Translations under genes and position numbers: made by a program
Shown: positions 1 through 6,937 of the stretch, piece after piece
How positions within the stretch are numbered: position 1 is the first letter of the stretch
Layout of the letters: every line of letters starts with the position of its first letter
Assembly: GCA_964440525.1 (NCBI GenBank)
Contig: CAYTTC010000006.1
Coordinates: forward strand, 10,786-74,785
Source of the DNA: DASWJZ01 sp964440525
GTDB taxonomy: Bacteria; Pseudomonadota; Alphaproteobacteria; Rhizobiales; Afifellaceae
DNA: 64,000 nucleotides
Direction of reading: 5' to 3'
The notes under the pieces: model-generated
Seen by the model: only the letters and a program-made list of their open reading frames with translations
Databases searched by the model: none
Told to the model about the DNA's origin: nothing

Positions 1-916
1 AACGAATCCCGCCGGAAATGATGAGCTGCACTTTTCTGTGCATGCCGAGCTCCTGCAGCGCCTGCACCGCGGGCCTGACGCAAGCGAGCGTCGGCTGGCC
101 GACATGCTCGATAAAAACCTCCTGCGTCGCCGCCGTGCCGCCCTGCATGCCGTCGACCACCACCACGTCGGCGCCGGCCTTCACCGCCAAGGCCACGTCG
201 TAATAGGGCCGCGCGCCGCCGACTTTCACGTAGATCGGCTTCTCCCAATCGGTGATCTCGCGGAGCTCGTGGATCTTGATCTCCATGTCGTCCGGTCCGG
301 TCCAATCGGGATGCCGGCAGGCGGAGCGCTGGTCGATGCCTTTCGGCAGCGTGCGCATCTCGGCAACGCGATCGGATATCTTTTGGCCCAAGAGCATGCC
401 GCCTCCGCCGGGTTTTGCGCCCTGGCCGACGACGATCTCGATCGCATCTGCCGCTCGGAGATCGTCCGGGTTCATGCCGTAGCGCGACGGCAGATATTGA
501 TAGACGAGCTGCCTGGAATGCCCGCGCTCCTCCTGCGTCATGCCGCCGTCGCCGGTCGTGGTCGACGTGCCGGCGAGCGTCGCGCCGCGCCCGAGCGCCT
601 CCTTGGCCTGGGCGGAGAGCGAGCCAAAACTCATGCCGGCGATCGTGATCGGAATTTTCAGCTCGATTGGCTTCTTCGCGAAGCGCGTGCCGAGCACGAC
701 ATCTGTGCCGCAGCGCTCGCGATAACCCTCCAGCGGATAGCGCGAGATCGACGCGCCGAGAAAGAGGAGGTCGTCGAAACTGGGCAGTTTTCGCTTCGCG
801 CCAGCGCCGCGGATATCGTAGATGCCGGTGATCGCCGCGCGGCGGATTTCCGAGAGCGTGTAATCGTCGAAGGTGGCGGACGCGCGCGGCGTGGTGGGCG
901 GATTCTGATAGGTCAT
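1..916 (-). CDS. glxD: FMN-binding glutamate synthase-like subunit (GlxD / MgsC type), 3' part outside window
   Basis: The translation, read from an ATG at 916, matches the central/FMN domain of the large subunit of glutamate synthase as a stand-alone protein. Visible features are the TIAGMSFGSLS segment, a GAKPGGGG loop (phosphate-binding glycines), the PIYVKVGGA strand and VVVDGMQGGTAA near the left edge. In the family this subunit uses FMN to make glutamate, or N-methylglutamate in methylamine users, from an amino group released by a partner amidotransferase. It starts 9 bases after the GXGXG gene and is third in the order B-C-D on the minus strand. The C-terminus lies beyond base 1. Whether the product is glutamate or N-methylglutamate cannot be decided here: the neighbouring glutamine-synthetase-like or dehydrogenase genes would be off the left edge. 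Confidence 0.9.
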   Translation of the reverse strand, partial: MTYQNPPTTPRASATFDDYTLSEIRRAAITGIYDIRGAGAKRKLPSFDDLLFLGASISRYPLEGYRERCGTDVVLGTRFAKKPIELKIPITIAGMSFGSLSAQAKEALGRGATLAGTSTTTGDGGMTQEERGHSRQLVYQYLPSRYGMNPDDLRAADAIEIVVGQGAKPGGGGMLLGQKISDRVAEMRTLPKGIDQRSACRHPDWTGPDDMEIKIHELREITDWEKPIYVKVGGARPYYDVALAVKAGADVVVVDGMQGGTAATQEVFIEHVGQPTLACVRPAVQALQELGMHRKVQLIISGGIR

Positions 917-925
917 CTTTCGCCC

Positions 926-1612
926 CTAATACGCATCCGCGTTGTCGATGTTGAAATTGTAGAGCTTTCGCGCCGAACCGTAGCGACGGAACTCGCTTGG
1001 CTTGGCGCCATTCAGACCGGCCTTCTCCAGGAGCTGATTGACGAGTTCCTCGTGCTCGGGCCGCATCTCCTTCTCGATGCAATCGGCGCCAAGGCCTTTC
1101 ACCTTGCCACGCACGAAGAGCCGCGCCTCGTAGATCGAATCGCCGAGCGCGTCGCCGGCATCGCCGAGCACGACGAGATTGCCGGACTGCGCCATGAAGG
1201 CCGACATGTGGCCGATGCGACCCCTCACCACGATGTCGATGCCCTTCATCGAAATACCGCAGCGCGACGAGGCGTTGCCCTCGATGACCAAAAGCCCGCC
1301 GCGGCCGGTGGCGCCGGCGTACTGGCTCGCGTCCCCCTTCACCACGATCATGCCCGACATCATGTTCTCGCCGACGCCGGGGCCGGCGCTGCCGTCGACC
1401 ACGATCGTCGCATCCTTGTTCATGCCGGCGCAGTAGTAGCCGACGCTCCCCTTGATCTCGACGCGTAGCGGCGCATCGATTCCGACCGCCACGGCGTGAT
1501 GTCCCTTCGGGTTCAGCACCAGCCAGTCGAGCTCGTTGGTGCCGGGCTTCAGGCCATGCAGCATCTGATTGAGCTCGCGGAGCGACGTCGTGGCGAGGTC
1601 CACCGTCGGCAT
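926..1612 (-). CDS. glxC: GXGXG-domain glutamate synthase subunit (GlxC / MgsB type)
   Basis: This 228-residue protein corresponds to the C-terminal beta-helix (GXGXG) domain of glutamate synthase as a separate polypeptide. Repeated glycine-rich turns such as GSVGYYCAGMNKD, GSAGPGVGENMMSG and GRIGHMSAFMAQSG show the repeat. In the family this domain is structural and joins the amidotransferase to the FMN domain. It starts 3 bases after the stop of the amidotransferase gene and is followed after 9 bases by the FMN subunit, so the three are almost certainly one operon and one complex. Its length fits stand-alone members of the family. Confidence 0.9.
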   Translation of the reverse strand: MPTVDLATTSLRELNQMLHGLKPGTNELDWLVLNPKGHHAVAVGIDAPLRVEIKGSVGYYCAGMNKDATIVVDGSAGPGVGENMMSGMIVVKGDASQYAGATGRGGLLVIEGNASSRCGISMKGIDIVVRGRIGHMSAFMAQSGNLVVLGDAGDALGDSIYEARLFVRGKVKGLGADCIEKEMRPEHEELVNQLLEKAGLNGAKPSEFRRYGSARKLYNFNIDNADAY

Positions 1613-1615
1613 CGT

Positions 1616-2512
1616 CTAGTGTTCCCAGAAATAGACGGTCGCCGGCTCGGGCTCCCACACTTTCGCGCTTTCGATGCCGGGAAGATCGACGAGCGCGCGA
1701 TACTCGGAGCCGAAGGCGACATACTGATCGGTCTCCGCGAGCACCGCCGGCTTGCAGGCGATCGGATCGCGGAGCACGCCGAAGCCGGTCTTGGTGCCGA
1801 CCACGAACGTGTAGAAGCCGTCGAGATCGCCGAGGCTCTTTTCGAGAGCCTCGGCGAGATTCATTCCCTGGTTCATGCGCCAGGTGAGGTAGGCGGCCGC
1901 GACCTCGGTGTCGTTCTCAGTCTCGAAGCTCATGCCATCGTGGATCAGCTCGCGGCGAAGATTATTGTGGTTCGACAGCGAGCCGTTATGGACGAGACAC
2001 TCGTCCGGCCCGGTGGAAAAGGGATGCGCGCCGAGCGTCGTCACCGCCGATTCCGTCGCCATGCGGGTGTGGCCGATTCCGTGCGTGCCGGTCATGTGTT
2101 CGAGATCGAAACGGCGTGACACGTCGGTCGGATAGCCGACCTCCTTGTAAATCTCGATCGCGTCTCCGGCGCCCATTATTCTCAAGCGCGTATTGAGTTT
2201 TCGGATGGCCTGTCGCGCCGCATCGAGCTTGTCGATCGGAAAGCTCACCACCGCATGCGTGTCCCTGACCGCGATCTCGACCTTCGCGCCGATCGCGCGC
2301 CCCAGCAAATCGGCGAGGTCAGCAAAATCCTCAACCGGTTCGGACGACTGGACCGTGATTTTGCCGATCCCGTCATCGGCGTTGCTGTAGATCGCGAAAC
2401 CAGCGCTATCCGGCCCGCGGTCGCCTAGCTTGGCGAGCATATCCGCCAGCATGGCTCCGAGTTTTGGCTGAAGCGTCTGGTCCTTCAGAAACAGTCCGAC
2501 GATGCCGCACAT
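1616..2512 (-). CDS. glxB: Class II glutamine amidotransferase subunit (GlxB / MgsA type)
   Basis: The start is placed at the ATG that gives MCGIVGLF, because class II (Ntn) amidotransferases use the cysteine right after the initiator Met as nucleophile. A longer frame begins at 2554 but would bury that Cys. Further family marks are GDRGPDSAG, GHTRMATES and LVHNGSLSNHNNLR. The protein (298 residues) would release ammonia from glutamine, or accept an amine in N-methylglutamate synthases, for the FMN subunit. It is first in the glxBCD operon and is transcribed away from the XRE-cupin regulator at 2704. The region between the two genes carries an inverted repeat. Confidence 0.92.
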   Translation of the reverse strand: MCGIVGLFLKDQTLQPKLGAMLADMLAKLGDRGPDSAGFAIYSNADDGIGKITVQSSEPVEDFADLADLLGRAIGAKVEIAVRDTHAVVSFPIDKLDAARQAIRKLNTRLRIMGAGDAIEIYKEVGYPTDVSRRFDLEHMTGTHGIGHTRMATESAVTTLGAHPFSTGPDECLVHNGSLSNHNNLRRELIHDGMSFETENDTEVAAAYLTWRMNQGMNLAEALEKSLGDLDGFYTFVVGTKTGFGVLRDPIACKPAVLAETDQYVAFGSEYRALVDLPGIESAKVWEPEPATVYFWEH

Positions 2513-2618
2513 TTGTCGCTTCCGATCGGGGTTGCAGGCTAAAAGGTCGATCAAATCTCGATCCGGCGGGAGAAGAGATAGCAGGTGGCGAAAGCACGCT
2601 CAATCGGAAAGAATAAAA

Positions 2619-2635
2619 GTTTCCCCCTATGAAAC
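2619..2635. promoter_or_regulatory. Inverted repeat GTTTC-N7-GAAAC between glxB and the regulator gene
   Basis: A perfect 5+5 bp inverted repeat with a 7-base spacer lies in the divergent intergenic region (2513-2703), in an A/T-rich patch that could hold both promoters. By position it could be the operator for the XRE-cupin regulator. This is inference: five-base arms can occur by chance. Confidence 0.35.
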
Positions 2636-2703
2636 AGGGTGGTAGAGTCCCGCTACGCGGTCGGCAACCGACACGCGAGAATCAGGAGACCGGGGACGCA
2701 GCC

Positions 2704-3369
2704 ATGCGGACGGGATCGGCAAAGCACGCGCTAGAGGAGCCCTCGGCGGAGACTGGTCAGGACCCGCACCAGATCGGCGGAGCTCGCGACAACACGCTCG
2801 AAGTGTCGATCGGCCGCGAGGTTCACTCGTTCCGCACAAAACTCGGCATCACCGTCGCCGACCTCGCCGCTGCGGCGAAGCTTTCCCCCGGCATGCTGTC
2901 GAAGATCGAGAACGGCCTCACTTCACCCTCGCTCACCACGCTGAAGATGCTTTCAGTCGCGCTCGGCGTGCCCGTCACTGCCTTCTTCCGCCGCTACGAG
3001 GAGCGCCGCGACGCCGTCTTCGTGCGCGCCGGACAGGGCCTCGTCATCGAGCGCCGCGGCACGCGCGCCGGGCACCAGTATCAGCTGCTCGGCCATACCG
3101 GCGGCGTCACCGGCCGCGTCGTGGTGGAGCCCTATCTCATCACGCTCACCGAGGAATCGGATGTCTTCCCGCTCTTCCAGCACTCGGGGCTCGAATTCAT
3201 CCATATGCTGGAGGGCGAGGTCGTCTACCGCCACGCCGACCGGCTCTATCCGCTGCTCCCAGGCGACAGCCTCTTCTTCGACGCCGACGCGCCGCATGGT
3301 CCTGAGGAGCTCCGAAAGCTGCCGATCCGGTTTCTGTCGGTGATCTCCTATGCGCGGGACGAGAGCTGA
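2704..3369 (+). CDS. XRE-family regulator with C-terminal cupin domain
   Basis: From the ATG at 2704 the protein has 221 residues: a poorly conserved N-terminal tail, an HTH (VADLAAAAKLSPGMLSKIENG), and a cupin barrel ending in LLPGDSLFFDADAPHGPEEL. The upstream in-frame ATG at 2629 is less likely because a GGGGA sits 7 bases before 2704 and the extra residues look uncoded. The family senses a small molecule in the cupin and represses or activates neighbouring metabolic operons. Its divergent placement against glxBCD, with the Amt-type permease beyond it, suggests it controls this nitrogen module. The ligand is unknown; glutamate, glutamine or an amine are candidates by context. Confidence 0.88.
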   Translation: MRTGSAKHALEEPSAETGQDPHQIGGARDNTLEVSIGREVHSFRTKLGITVADLAAAAKLSPGMLSKIENGLTSPSLTTLKMLSVALGVPVTAFFRRYEERRDAVFVRAGQGLVIERRGTRAGHQYQLLGHTGGVTGRVVVEPYLITLTEESDVFPLFQHSGLEFIHMLEGEVVYRHADRLYPLLPGDSLFFDADAPHGPEELRKLPIRFLSVISYARDES

Positions 3370-3549
3370 GCGGCCTCGCGGCTGGAAGGCTCGGCTCGTG
3401 GGATGACGTGATCTGCTTCACTCGGCCGAAGCCTCGTGAGAATTCGCGCTGGCGTGCTGTCGCCTGCCTCCTTGGGCGATCGCCGAATATTCCCACAAAA
3501 TGCGAACGCCGGCGTTGCCGCCGAAGCTCCCACTAGGTCTCGAACTGGC

Positions 3550-3786
3550 CTACATCCGCTCGGGCGGATGCTCGGAAAGCACTGCCTTTTGGAGATTGTC
3601 GCCTTGCCGCAGCATCCGCGCTGCCTCGTCTTGCAGGCGCACTTCCTCCCGCAGCTGAAGAACGTGCCAGCCGATCCAGAAGATGAAGGCGAGGATGACC
3701 ATCGGCACTTCCCACCCCACGAAGGGGTAGATCGGGCCGATGTCGAACATGTTGCCGTTCCAATCGGTGAAATTTGCGGTCGACAT
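3550..3786 (-). CDS. Small membrane protein, possible partner of the Amt-type permease
   Basis: A 78-residue protein with one clear hydrophobic segment (roughly residues 25-45, WEVPMVILAFIFWIGWHVL) followed by a charged, likely helical tail (QLREEVRLQDEAARMLRQG). It starts 23 bases after the permease stop on the same strand, with a GGAG about 10 bases before the ATG. A longer overlapping frame (3533-3955) is a shadow. I do not recognise a named family. The tight spacing and single-helix-plus-tail design suggest a subunit or stabiliser of the permease; this is inference. Confidence 0.7.
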   Translation of the reverse strand: MSTANFTDWNGNMFDIGPIYPFVGWEVPMVILAFIFWIGWHVLQLREEVRLQDEAARMLRQGDNLQKAVLSEHPPERM

Positions 3787-3809
3787 GATGGGGATCTCCG
3801 ATTCTGGAT

Positions 3810-5267
3810 TTATTCTGCCGGTTGCGGTGCGCGGGATCCGGCGCCTGGCCGGGATGGCGTGGTGACGCGCGCTTCCTGGGCGAGAACCGCGCGCATTTCA
3901 TCATCGTCTCGGACGGTCGCCTCATGCATGGCATAGTCGAGGCCGGCGAGCTCAACCTCCCGCGGAATACGCAGCAAGCCGAGCTGCTTCAGAATCCAGG
4001 AGACGACATAGCCTGGAATGAACCCGAGCACGAAGAACATGATGATGGCGCCGACGAACTGGCCCCAGGGCGTGACCCGGGCCCAAGGCTCCACATGCCC
4101 GAGCAGCGCGTCGGGGGACGCCGGATATCCCCAGAGCACGAAGCCGGCGACGACGACGCCCAAAAAGCCGGTATAGCCGTGCACCGCCACCGCTCCGACC
4201 GCGTCGTCGATCTTGAAGCGCTTCTCCACCCAGTAATGCATCTTGTAAATGACCACGACGATCGCCGCGGCGATGATCATCGCCTGGATCGGGTGATAGA
4301 GGTCGTTGCCGGCCGACGTGCCTATGATCCCCGCCAGCCCGCCGGAAAATGTCCAGTACGGATCGGCCTTGGAGACCAGATAGCCGGCCATCAACCCACC
4401 GCACAACGCCATGATGAAGTTGAAGGTGATGGCGGAGAGCGTCGTTGGCTGCAGGTAGATATTGGTTGCCGACCAAAACACGCCGTCGCCCGGCTGCACG
4501 TCGTAGATCGGGATGTTGCAGGCGGCGTAGAAGCCCCAGAAGCCCGTGTAGATCAGGAAGAGGCCGATGCAGACCAGCCAGATGTTCTGTGGCGGGATGT
4601 TGCGCGGCGTCCCGTCATCCCTGAATTTGCCGATGCGCGGCCCGAGGTTGATCAGCACCGCGAGGCAAGTGCCACCGGCGATCGCATGCACCACGCCCGA
4701 CGCATAGGCGTCGTGGTAGCCGAGCAACTGCACCATCCAGCCGGCTGGATGCCAGCCCCAGGCGGCATCGATGATCCAGGTGACGGAACCGACCAGCACG
4801 GCGATGATCCAGAACGCGCCGGAGCGCATGCGCTCGATGATGGAGCCCGAAACGATCGAGGCTGTGGTCCAGGAGAACAGCAGGAACGCCCCAAAGAACA
4901 CACCGTTCAGCCGCGCCCACAAGGCTGTATCGGCGGGCGTGATGTCGGTCTGCACCGGGTTGCCGCCCATATGAGCAGCCATCAGTTCGTTCCACGGCTC
5001 GGCGAAACGCGCCGGAACGAGCCCGCCGGTGATCCCGGGGCCGTTCACCATCGCGGAATAGAACCACCATCCGAAGAGATAGAAGCTGACGCCGACGACC
5101 GGAATCACCATCGCGTTCTTCATCAGCGTGGTCAGATGATTCTTGCGGCGAGATACGCCGACTTCATAGGTGCAGAAGCCGACGTGGATCAGGAACATCA
5201 TGACGATCGTGATCCAGTAATAGGTCTCGGTGAAGAGCACCTGTAACGCCGTAATGTCGTTGTCCAT
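3810..5267 (-). CDS. Divergent Amt/Mep/Rh-family ammonium transporter-like permease
   Basis: The 485-residue protein has the full set of about eleven membrane segments and several Amt blocks: GGLAGIIGTSAGNDLYHP, DDAVGAVAVHGYTGFLG and the C-terminal GLDYAMHEATVRDDDE. The second pore histidine (H318 of E. coli AmtB) is present in AVHGYTG. The segment that in AmtB reads DFAGGTVVH reads AIAGGTCLA here, so the positions of D160 and of the first twin histidine H168 are both Ala. It lies next to the glxBCD/XRE-cupin module and is followed by a small membrane protein gene. A GGGGGA lies shortly before the ATG. It could carry ammonium by another mechanism, methylammonium, or another small amine; the sequence does not settle this. 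AmtB numbering is from memory. Confidence 0.85.
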   Translation of the reverse strand: MDNDITALQVLFTETYYWITIVMMFLIHVGFCTYEVGVSRRKNHLTTLMKNAMVIPVVGVSFYLFGWWFYSAMVNGPGITGGLVPARFAEPWNELMAAHMGGNPVQTDITPADTALWARLNGVFFGAFLLFSWTTASIVSGSIIERMRSGAFWIIAVLVGSVTWIIDAAWGWHPAGWMVQLLGYHDAYASGVVHAIAGGTCLAVLINLGPRIGKFRDDGTPRNIPPQNIWLVCIGLFLIYTGFWGFYAACNIPIYDVQPGDGVFWSATNIYLQPTTLSAITFNFIMALCGGLMAGYLVSKADPYWTFSGGLAGIIGTSAGNDLYHPIQAMIIAAAIVVVIYKMHYWVEKRFKIDDAVGAVAVHGYTGFLGVVVAGFVLWGYPASPDALLGHVEPWARVTPWGQFVGAIIMFFVLGFIPGYVVSWILKQLGLLRIPREVELAGLDYAMHEATVRDDDEMRAVLAQEARVTTPSRPGAGSRAPQPAE

Positions 5268-5775
5268 TCTTACGTCCCCCGTGATTTGACCTACGCCCTG
5301 TTGGGATAGGCAAATGCCTCCGCTCCCCCGGCCCGGTCGTGGGTCAGGCGGAATTCTTGCGCCCTCGACGCAGCGCGCACTCGATTTGCGAGGATCAGGT
5401 TATGGCTGGCCATTGGACTACAGCGCCGTTCGCGACCGATCGATCGGTCGTCGCGGTCGATAGATGCCGGCCGCGATTGTGGTATCGCTGCGGCGATCGG
5501 CGACGCTTTAGGCACCCCCCGGTGCATGCCGAAGCTCCCAGGCACTTGTTGAATGATATGAAAGTTTTTTGAAAAGGTGAAGCCATTCCATCAGGAAAGT
5601 AGAGAACCAATCTCAACCATCGGGAACCGCTCGACAAAAGTGGTTCAGGAGGCGTTGGAATGCTGGATCCGCAGTCCACCTTATGAAGATGACTAGCGCC
5701 AAGTTAACGACGGCGATATTGTGGGCAGCACGGAGGCCGGTGCTGACTAGAGACCGTTGGGCTGGGAGGCCTGCA
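5268..5775. other. Intergenic region between permease and RiPP-like gene
   Basis: About 500 bases with no convincing gene; the open frames on both strands have no recognisable composition. It should hold the permease promoter (minus strand) and, near the right end, the promoter of the short gene at 5776. The stretch 5550-5660 is more A/T-rich than its surroundings. Confidence 0.5.
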
Positions 5776-5970
5776 ATGATGGATATCGCAGAACCTGTCG
5801 AAAAGCAGCGATACGAGCGGCCGGAACTCAAGAGTCACGGCACTTTCGAAAGCATGACTCAGATGTCGTTCCTCGATTTTGACCGCCCTGAAGCAAGTCG
5901 GCATCGGTTTCGTGTATGGGAACATCCCAGGCACGACTGGCAACATCACGGGGGTGGCTGCTTTTCGTAA
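5776..5970 (+). CDS. Short peptide with lasso-type RiPP leader motif
   Basis: A 64-residue frame starts at ATG 5776 with a strong GGGAGG ribosome-binding site ending 6 bases upstream. Residues about 12-27 read YERPELKSHGTFESMT, which fits the lasso-peptide leader consensus Y-x2-P-x-L-x3-G-x-F-x3-T that is bound by the RiPP recognition element. After the motif comes QMS and FLDFDRPEASRHRF, where Glu at position 8 could close a macrolactam ring on residue 1, although residue 1 would be Phe instead of the usual Gly. The tail (RVWEHPRHDWQHHGGGCFS) is unlike known cores, and the +1 frame from about 5879 reads glycine-rich (GIGFVYGNIPGTTGNITG), so the 3' part may be frameshifted. No asparagine-synthase-like cyclase or transglutaminase-like protease is visible in the window. 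Confidence 0.5.
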   Translation: MMDIAEPVEKQRYERPELKSHGTFESMTQMSFLDFDRPEASRHRFRVWEHPRHDWQHHGGGCFS

Positions 5971-5988
5971 GTCGCAGCGTTACGCGAT

Positions 5989-6555
5989 TTACTCCCTGTG
6001 CGGGGCGCCTAAAGCAACATTCGGCCGGGTGGCGTGCGCCAAGGCACGTGCATAAAGGTCGCGCACGGAAAGCGCGCGATTTTCCCAGGTGAATTCACGC
6101 CGTAGCGCCTCGATCGCGACGGCCGGAACCTTCGACCCCGCGGCGCGGAGCAGATGCGCCGATAGTTCGGCCACATCGCCAACGTCATAGGTCGTGTCGA
6201 GTCCGGCGACGTCCATGATGGCGTTGTTTCCCGGAATGCGCGTGCAGACGACCGGTAGCCCCGCCATCAGCATCTCGAGGAGCACGGTCGGCAATCCCTC
6301 CTGCTCTGACGCGAGGACGAAGACGTCGCTGCCGCGAACCATGCGCGCGACATCGGCGTCGGAGAGGAATCCGTGGAACACGACACGGTCGGTCACACCG
6401 AGCGCACTTGTCTGAGCCTGGAGCGCCGCGAGATCGCTCCCCTTGCCGACGATGTGGAGATGGGCAGCTGCGAGTTCTGGCCGGGCAATCGCACTGATCA
6501 CGGTTCTCGGCTGATACCATAGTCGGTAGAAATCTGGCGAATATCGGCGAAGGTT
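5989..6555 (-). pseudogene. 5'-truncated GT4 glycosyltransferase
   Basis: The frame contains the C-terminal donor-binding half of a GT4 enzyme: ISAIARPELAAAHLHIVGKG, HGFLSDADVARM, SDVFVLASEQEGLPTVLLEM and LPVVCTRIPGNNAIM. In frame upstream it reads YSPDFYRLWYQPRTVI back to a stop at 6556, without the N-terminal acceptor half and without a good start codon. The intact family is about 350-400 residues; only about 185 remain. It sits at the left edge of the polysaccharide locus and is most simply a remnant. Confidence 0.75.
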
Positions 6556-6937
6556 TCACCTCCGGTGCCGGGGCCCGATAACCAAGCGAAGCATGCGGGC
6601 GAACTTCATTGTAATGGTGCCGCCATCAGGGCGGACCACTTCAATGGGGAGGATCAACAGGGCGGTGCCATCAAGCGCACCACCCGAAAGACAAGGGCAG
6701 CAGAACCCGACGATCCTGCTGCCCTTCTCGCTCGGGAAGCTGGTGAGCGAGGCGGGGCGGGATTTGAAGGACGCCCCGCAGGAACGAATCTACCAAGCCG
6801 ACTCGGACTCGCCAAGTTGTGTCTGGCGACGCGCACCGAGGTGAGCACCAAGGCTAGAGCGATGCTGTTCGCCCTTGGGCTTTCGCTCTCGTGTAGCCAC
6901 GCCGACGATCGGATCCACGGATGCAGCGTGCTTCCCT
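6556..6937. other. Non-coding stretch between glycosyltransferase remnant and BY-kinase gene
   Basis: About 380 bases. Open frames exist on both strands but none shows a recognisable protein. The lost N-terminal half of the neighbouring glycosyltransferase is not found here, so that gene was cut near 6556. Confidence 0.5.

Noticed and set aside
38..1468. Long plus-strand open frame (476 codons)
   Set aside because: It lies opposite glxC and glxD, whose translations carry clear family motifs; the plus frame has none and is a GC-rich shadow.
3822..5246. 474-codon plus-strand frame
   Set aside because: Antisense shadow of the Amt-type permease, rich in His/Arg/Asp without structure.
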